NCBI RefSeq assembly: GCF_024166365.1
Contig: NC_064839.1
Span: 33,492,378-33,556,377, forward strand
Source: Elephas maximus indicus
Lineage: Eukaryota; Chordata; Mammalia; Proboscidea; Elephantidae
DNA length: 64,000 bases
Direction: 5' to 3'
Under the pieces are notes generated by a model. It was not told the origin of the DNA. It saw only the letters and a program-made list of their open reading frames with translations, and searched no databases. Position numbers and translations under genes: made by a program. Below are positions 48,380-64,000 of the stretch, one piece after another (the stretch's first letter is position 1; every line of letters starts with the position of its first letter).

Positions 48380-48850
48380 TAGATGTGTATGACCTGCTGT
48401 TGTGCCAGGCATGGTGATTGAGTGCCAGAGGTACGGCAGTGAACAAGACAGACAAGGTCCCTACCCTCAATGAGTTTATAGGGGAGACTCTAACAGATAA
48501 ATAAATGGGATAGGAGACTTTATTAGACAGGGCTGTGAGAAGTGAGGTGCGAGCCAAGGCCTGAAGAATGACAAGGAGCCAGCAATGGGAACAACATCCC
48601 AGCAGAGGCCAGAGCTATTGCAGAGGCCTGAGGTGGGAAAGAGATTGATATGTGCTAGAAACAAAGGGAGAGGCAAGGTGAGCAGTAGAAAGAAAGGTAG
48701 GTGGAGATGGACATGGTCCAGAATATTCAGGGTCTTTAGGTGATGGCACAGTGTTTGGGTTTTATCCCTCTGAACTGGGGTGCCATTTGAGGGTTATAAA
48801 CAGTCAAGTAATAAGATCTGATTTGTAAGGCATAAGACTTGTACAGTTTA
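48380..48850. mobile_element. L2-like ancient repeat
   Basis: TGTGCCAGGCATGGTGATTG, GCAGTGAACAAGACAGACAA, GGTTTTATCCCTCTGAACTG, AATAAGATCTGATTTGTAAG: landmarks, in order, of a very common ancient mammalian repeat. Class assigned by recognition only. Confidence 0.55.
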
Positions 48851-49128
48851 GAAGACTGACCACACACTCCACATACTTTTTGGGGCGTAGGTTAACTCTG
48901 TTAGAGCTGGGACAGCTTTGTATATTCATCTGTATATTTACTCCATTCCCTTAGACAGTCCAGCTATTCCCTTAGCATGCTTGCTGCTTAACCATTCTAG
49001 CTCTTACTGCTTATTAAGTTTTATTTACTTATGTATCTGTAGACTTTAGTGGCCCACACCCCTGGCTTTATTGCAGAGACCATTGCCTAGCACAGTAGTA
49101 GATGTCAGTAAATGAATGGCCCGAATAA

Positions 49129-49251
<123 letters not shown>

Positions 49252-50535
49252 TGATTTGTTTACTGAAATAGCATCCCTAATCAGTGAATCACCTCCAAAG
49301 GCTGATGCTCTGGGAGGCTGACAGGCAGGGATTGCTGGGTCATTGTGATCGAATGGGAGAATCTCCAGCACTACTCAGTTACCAAGCACATTTTTTTTGA
49401 TTCTGAAACTTTTGGTCTGGATAATCTAGTGCTGTCAGGTTAGGAAAAGCAGTAGTAACTGAGCCTGGGTTTTATCTGTGTTTAACTTAGATGCTGGCCC
49501 TTAGACAGGGACTTTTCATTGGGAGGTTACCTCAGGATTGTCTCTGGCCTTCTAGGGTGTTTGTCTTTTACTTTTGCGTTTAAAATTATCATTTCTGCGT
49601 TATTGATTGCATCAGTTTACATTCAAGATTGTTGCAATCTGTGTCTCTAGCTAGTAGAGCATCCCAGACTTGAAAGGAAGCAGGTATAATATGATCAGCC
49701 CTTTAGTGAGAATGATACAGCACTTGAAAATTGCAAGCTGTTTCTTCCCCATTAATTGACATATTATCTTACTCTTTTTTCTCTGTGTTATGGTAATTTC
49801 TATTAAACGTTGATCAATTGTGCTAAGAACTAACCCTATGTTATAATGTCGTGTGTACTTACAGAGAGGACGTTTTCTGTAAGTTAAGAGCAGAGAAGGG
49901 CTTTCTGAACACCAGAATTTTTTTTTTTAATTGTGGTTTTATAAGTAGAGTTATAGACTATTTTATTGACTTTTAGATATCAGTTTCTTATTATCTCTCT
50001 GAAAGAGCAATCTCTCCTCCCCTGAACTCTGAAATCTGCAGTCCGGCCACACAGATCACGTGCTGCCATGTGGAGCAGCCTTTGGTCCCCTACGTGTCAC
50101 AATTCTTGGAATGGTTTTGACCCTACACAGGCTACAGGATGTCCTCGATGGCTTTTCTGAGACCCTCTGACTACCGGTTTGATAATTTCAGTTTCATTTG
50201 TTCCAATTAGTTTCAAATCCTAAAGCGAATGATGGTTTATTTTTGACATGAAGAACGTTGTGGATTGCAGGTGGGTGAGATTTCAGTGGGGCTTTCCAGT
50301 CTTGCTTAGACAAAGGGCCAGAGCTTGTCTTTGTTGCCTATCATTCCAACATTTGAGTACAAACAGGTAGTGTTAGCATTAAGCTAATTTTCCCTAACAT
50401 CTTCTAAGCAGCTGGAACCAGTTGGAAAACATGAGTTTTTGAGTCCAGACCTTGGTTTATATCATTGCTCTTCCTTTCTTAGTCTTGTGTTTTGCGGCAA
50501 ATTAAAAACCAATCTAGGTATCCTTCTGTTAAATG

Positions 50536-50586
50536 ACTATAAAACCCAAAACAATTGCTGCTGAGTTAATTCTGACTCATGGGGTA
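50536..50586 (-). mobile_element. AfroSINE tail fragment
   Basis: AAAACCCAAAACAATTGCTG, then CTGAGTTAATTCTGACTCAT: only the 3' tail of the SINE, strongly diverged. Confidence 0.65.
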
Positions 50587-51962
50587 TAAAGAAAAAAAAA
50601 GAAAATTGGGGTATAGTTTCCTAATAATAGAATAATCTTTTAATGAGGATCAAGAGGAGATGATGTTAGAGCTCTGCCCTTTTCTCCTGCCCTCTTCATT
50701 TCCTTTCCCATTTGCCTCTTGGCTTCCTATCAAGTGCCGAGAACAGTTTGTCCCCATTAAAAGTTTCAGAAATATCTCCTTGTCTGTAGGCAAATTACAC
50801 CTTGTAAATTAAATGTGCTTATCAAATAGGTTCCATCTTTCTTAGAGGGAAAAGATGTTAATGACTAGCAGCAAACAGCTTTATTTATTGAACTGTTTAG
50901 TATGGAAGACAGCATAGTGCTGGGGTACTGGAAGGGCTGCTTAAACACCACATAGGATGTGCGTATTTTGGTTCTAGAGATATAAAGTACCAATAAAACT
51001 TTATGAGGATGATTTGCTTGCTTTCGAAAAATCTTAGCTATATCCTAAATGCAGCAGTGCCAGGGCAAAAATGATCAGATCTTGGGAGTGGAAGGAAATC
51101 CAGATCCTACCAGCATTCCTCCAAGCAAGGATCCTGAAAGAAACTAAAATGTTGCTTCATCCTGCTTACCTTCATGGAGTGGCCCTTTCAGAAGTGGAAC
51201 TTAGTGTTCTGAGTTGAGAAAAGGTGACCTAAGGTCAGGATTCATTAGTCCATTATCTTGCTTGAGACCTAGTGGTTTTAGACATTCATGCAGACCTACT
51301 AGAGAATTAACAACATTCTTCTAGTTTTTGCCAGGCATGGTGGTGCCACCTGGCACCACCTAGATACCTAGATCTGCCTTGTGAAGATCAAGGTGGGTAG
51401 AGGAGAGCAGATAGTCTGAGCCATTCCCAGAAAGCTCTGAAGAGAATTTCCGCAATGAGGCCCGCACTAGCAGTGGCACCTAAGTTGGCTTCTTGTCCTT
51501 CCAACCCATGTTTCTGTCTCTGTCATTCCTTCTGTCTACCTTGAGAAGCTCTATGAAGACATTTCTCTAAACTCTTTGAGCAGCTGTGTGCTAGTTTCAG
51601 GAAGGGATGGCATTTTAGGTAGTTAAGTTTTCCTTCTTCTGCTGGGCAGCCTGGCCCAGGGCTGTGGACAGTCTTTAGAAATTGAGACCTTGAATTGATG
51701 GCTTTGGACCAGAAGCAATCAAATTAGAGATAAGAGGAAAGAATGTTTTGTGCTGGGTCTTGTGCTTGGTGTTTTCTAACCTACTGTTTCTGACCTCACA
51801 ACAGCCGTGGGGGGAAGGGATGATGGTATTCTCTTGAAGAAACCAGAGCTCAGAGAAGTTTTGAGAGATTAATTATAAGGTCACCAGCTCACCAGCTCTG
51901 TCCACTGCTCTGTGCTGGATCCCCCTCCCCCTAGGATTTAGAAGGGGCATATGTAGAAATGT

Positions 51963-52123
51963 GGAAACCCCAGTAGCATAGTGGTTAAGTGCTATGGCTG
52001 CTAACCATAAGGGTCGGCAGTTCGAATCCACCAGGCACTCCTTGGAAACTCTATGGGGCAGTTCTACTCTATCCTATAGGGTCGCTATGAATCGGAATCG
52101 ACTCGACGGCACTGGGTTTATAG
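51963..52123 (+). mobile_element. AfroSINE, short form
   Basis: A full copy with clear box A and box B and a tail close to consensus (GGAATCGACTCGACGGCACT). The duplication AGAAATGT lies at 51955-51962 and 52124-52131. One of the best preserved copies, likely a young insertion. Confidence 0.93.
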
Positions 52124-52702
52124 AGAAATGTAACTCCTTAGAATTTAGAGTTAGGCTCTCAGGAAGAAGCACATGTGATATGGAATGTGGGGATGGGGAG
52201 GAAGAGTAATATCTCATGTAAAATCAGATCGAAATTTGGCCTAAAACAGTCAAGAATAAAATGTGTTCCCCACGTATGGCACAAACAGCCTGAGTACGAG
52301 TGGATATAGGTTCAGCTGCCATAAAGCAAGCAGTATCTGCTGGGCTTGGATCCTGGGCTAGGCCTTTACACATGACCCGCATTCCTCACCAACTGCTCTG
52401 TGGGCTTGACAGCAGTAAACCCATGTTACATGTGTGGATCGTGGAGCTTCAACAGAAAATAGTCATTTAATTTTGGCCCTTTCTTCCAGATATTATTACT
52501 CAAAACCTGGAAGGGAGAGGGTCTTTCCAGCCAGTATTATAAAGCAGCAGCTGCAGGCTGGAAGTAAGAGGATACTGTGTATTCAATGTACCTGTTTTTT
52601 TCTGGCTTCCAAACCTCATTATTTGGAAGGAGAGAGGGGCTACCTGCACTTAGATATTTCCTGTGTTTTTTATATTGTAAAGCTTTCAGTAGGTGTTACT
52701 GA

Positions 52703-56359
<3,657 letters not shown>

Positions 56360-56403
56360 GTGATCGAAGTATATGACTTGACTAAAGTAAAGTTAAAATA
56401 TTG
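56360..56403 (+). CDS. PHAF1: PHAF1 coding exon 4
   Basis: A 44-base exon, VIEVYDLTKVKLKY plus two bases of a cysteine codon. Acceptor TTTTTAG, donor TG|GTAAGT. It is the shortest coding exon seen here and follows T-rich runs at 56251-56305. Confidence 0.95.
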
Positions 56404-59294
<2,891 letters not shown>

Positions 59295-60879
59295 TAGAAG
59301 GTTCCCATTACACCCATGTTGAGAAATTCTAAAATCCCACACGTTTAGAGATATAATTGGTAGGAGGCAAATGGTGCAGATGTTTGTAATTAAAGCTTTC
59401 ATTTAAATTTGTGAAGGGATAGGATGTAGTCTTACCATTAGCAGATGTAAATATACTACAGTTAACAATGCTTCTGTCAGCATACGCGTAACCCTATGTA
59501 TGCTGGGTGCTTACGTAATTTTGCAGTGGTTCCCAGGCTATTTCCTGGAGATCTATCATGTGGGCTGCAGTACTGTCCGCTCTCCCCTTTTCCACCCTTA
59601 ATGCCGAGTTCTCAGAGTAGGCGGGCAGGGGGACTTGTTGAATGGTGGTTTGGCCACACTTTGCTGGCCATGAACAAGAAAGTGTTGCTGCCTACAGTAG
59701 CTGATCTCTCCAGATCCATGCCTCATGTTGTGGTTTTCTCCTGCCTGGAGAAATCCCACCTGTTTTGGGCTTCAGGCTGTACTTAATAAGACAGGGGTCT
59801 CCAGTGGGGTGTTGCCTGTGTAAAATCAGAGCTGCCACACCCTCATGGAGCTCATAGTCTAGCTGACGTTTGTTTATAAGTTGGAGTCTTGCATCAGTTT
59901 CTGGAGCATCAGGTCTTAACTATTAAGAATTTGATCTATAAACTGGGAACTCACTGCCCTGAACAATAAGACAGTTAATGACCTCCAGGTTTAAAATGTA
60001 GTTTTCTAAGCAAGGCACAGTACCAGCTACTTAAAAGAGTGTTACACTTGAAATGTGGCAGTGAGGTCAAATGATTTAGTGGCTGTCGTCTCAGAGGAGG
60101 ATTACTGCTTGAAATAGGCACCTTTGTGTCTAGGGTAGTCAAGGATCGAGGCAGTTAGTCATCACAGGTGACAGCAGGAGAAGTGAGGGTCTCAGCCAGT
60201 TCTAGCTGCACTCTGGGCAGCACACTTGTAGCAGTCTCACCTCTCACTGCTCAGTCAGTGGAAAAAACATTTTGTCTGTTAAGTCAGGACCTCACAGTAA
60301 TTGTATTACTCCCTGAGAGCTTCCCTTGGGCAAGCAGGTGGGTCGTTTGTCTCAACCAACCCATTTCTCACATCTCTTTCCTTAATGGAGTGTGACTAGA
60401 GTGATGTTTTTAACATGGGAAGTCAGCTCAGCTGTCTCAATTCCAACAATAATTTATAGGAAGATCCATTCCAGGGTACCAGAAACTAAAAAGTAGTCTC
60501 TTAAACCTGAGGTAATTTAACCTGAGTAGGCTTCAGGCAGAGTAAGACAAGAGACTCACCTGTGAAGAGTCCCTTCCCTGGAAACATTCTCAAGTATCTG
60601 GTACTTAGAGAAATGTAGCAAGCCAGTGGAGACTCTCGGCCCACAACCCAGCTTGACAAGACTTTTGGTGAGGTTTGTAGGTCACCCAGCCTTACCTAGG
60701 CTGTGTGATTTATGGACAGAAGATAAATGCAGACCATGGTTTTCCCAGGACCCAGTTAATTTAAACACCAGCCTTTATTTGCTACTCAGTGTATGTACTG
60801 AGACTAGAGACTGAAGCTCTCTCGGGTTAGTTGGGGAGCTCAGTACCTAGTTATTTCAGATTCTGGATCCCTGGAGTCT

Positions 60880-61091
60880 TAGAGGAACCCTGGTAGTACA
60901 GTGGTTAAGCACTAGGCTGCTAACCAGAAGATCAGTGGTTCAAACCCACCAGCCAATCCATGGGAGAAAGATGTGGCAGTCTGCTTATGTAAAGGTTTAC
61001 GGCCTTGGAAACCATATGGGGCATGTCTGCTCTGTCCTATGGGGTCGCTATGAGTCAGAATCGACGGTAGTAGCTTTGGTGTTTTTGGTTT
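60880..61091 (+). mobile_element. AfroSINE, long form
   Basis: Keeps the central segment (GGGAGAAAGATGTGGCAGTC). The duplication TGGAGTCT lies at 60872-60879 and 61092-61099. Confidence 0.9.
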
Positions 61092-61287
61092 TGGAGTCTC
61101 TGTACATAGCAAATGGACTGTTGTACATGAAAGAGCTTTGACAACAAAAAAGCCCTATTCAAAGTAAAGTGAATTCAGAGATTATGATGGTACCAGGAAT
61201 TATAGTCCTCTGATTCTTGCTCTTTTTTTTTTTTTTAATTTTGAGCAAAATACTTTGTCTCTTCATCCACAGAAGGAGGCTATTTTG

Positions 61288-61359
61288 CTATTGCTGTGCC
61301 TGTTTCATAACCACTTCAACATTCTATTGCTGTGCCTGTTTCATAACCACTTCAACATT
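61288..61359. repeat. Perfect 36-bp tandem duplication
   Basis: Units 61288-61323 and 61324-61359 are identical over all 36 bases (start CTATTGCTGTGCCTGTTTCA, end AACCACTTCAACATT). Confidence 0.98.
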
Positions 61360-62072
61360 TGTGTGTGAGAGAGAGAGACAGAAGGTTAACTGGAAGTATC
61401 TCTGAAATGTGTTAGAGAAAGGGTTTAACGAGTCTTCCCAAAGAAGAAACTTTGGGCAAATCAAATGGGGTTTTGTTTTGTTTCATTTCTTCACCTTCCT
61501 GGTTTGTCTCTTTTGAGTTTAAGTGCGTCTTATCTGGGTTGGAAGGCTCTGTCAAGTATGTGTGTAGAAGTGGGAAGTGAGTTAATGGGGGCTTCACTCT
61601 TGGCCCTTTACAGAGTGGTCCTGTAGGTTCAGTCTCCATGCAGCTGGGGGTTACACTGAAGAAGTCTGCATATCTCTAGCACCTTCCCTCTAAGCCTTCC
61701 TGTTCAGATCCCTTCTAAAACGAAGTGTTCATTCCCTGGTTTCTTTTAAAAGGTATTGATGATCTTGGAGGACAGGTATAACTGGAAACAGACTTGTGAA
61801 CTTCAGGAAGAAGGAAGTAAAAATTGTTGTATAATAAACTACCTCTTAACATAAATCCCTGTATCTCATCAGAACCTGAAAATTGTCAAGAGATAATAGA
61901 ACCCCATTATATACTTCCATAGCACTTTATCTTATCACAGTTGTGTGATATTTTGGTTGTGATCTTTATCACACCATATTCTCCGTGTGGCCAGGGACTC
62001 CACCTGTTCAGAGTCTGGAGCCCTGGTGACTGGGTGTTTCTGCTTGCATACCAGCCTCAGCCAGACTGGTAA

Positions 62073-64000
<1,928 letters not shown>

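Overview
This is nuclear DNA of a placental mammal, almost certainly an afrotherian and most likely a paenungulate such as an elephant. The evidence is the interspersed repeats. There are about a dozen copies of the tRNA-derived AfroSINE, in a long form and in a short form lacking about 45 bases in the middle. An RTE-type LINE has a 3' tail that matches the AfroSINE tail. There are many copies of an L1 family with a characteristic 3' UTR. Two protein-coding genes lie head to tail on the plus strand, in the order known from human 16q22.1: CBFB, then PHAF1 (C16orf70/MYTHO).

Layout. 1-35.5 kb holds the 3' half of CBFB: the last three coding exons (5759-5875, 13677-13772, 33253-33321) and a 3' UTR of about 2.2 kb ending near 35,512. 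Exon 5 carries both splice donors needed for the two known CBFB C-termini. The introns are mostly transposon debris. The most striking is a minus-strand, full-length but dead L1 (19087-25729) inserted into an older L1. 35.5-42.4 kb is intergenic and repeat-rich. A CpG island at about 42.38-43.11 kb marks the PHAF1 promoter. PHAF1 then runs to the window end with ten coding exons visible, giving a continuous reading frame of 293 codons; the remaining 3' exons lie outside the window. Its first intron holds a 2.25 kb RTE insertion with intact target-site duplications.

Function. CBFB encodes the non-DNA-binding partner of RUNX transcription factors. PHAF1 encodes a protein reported to act with BCAS3 at the phagophore. 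Nothing suggests that the two genes work together; they are simply neighbours. I found no CRISPR array, operon, tRNA gene, rRNA gene or other system here. Apart from the two genes, the content is mobile-element history, which is well preserved: nine or more insertions have readable target-site duplications. All exon boundaries were set by reading splice sites and codon phase by eye, without alignment tools. Repeat family names come from recognition by eye, not from a database search.
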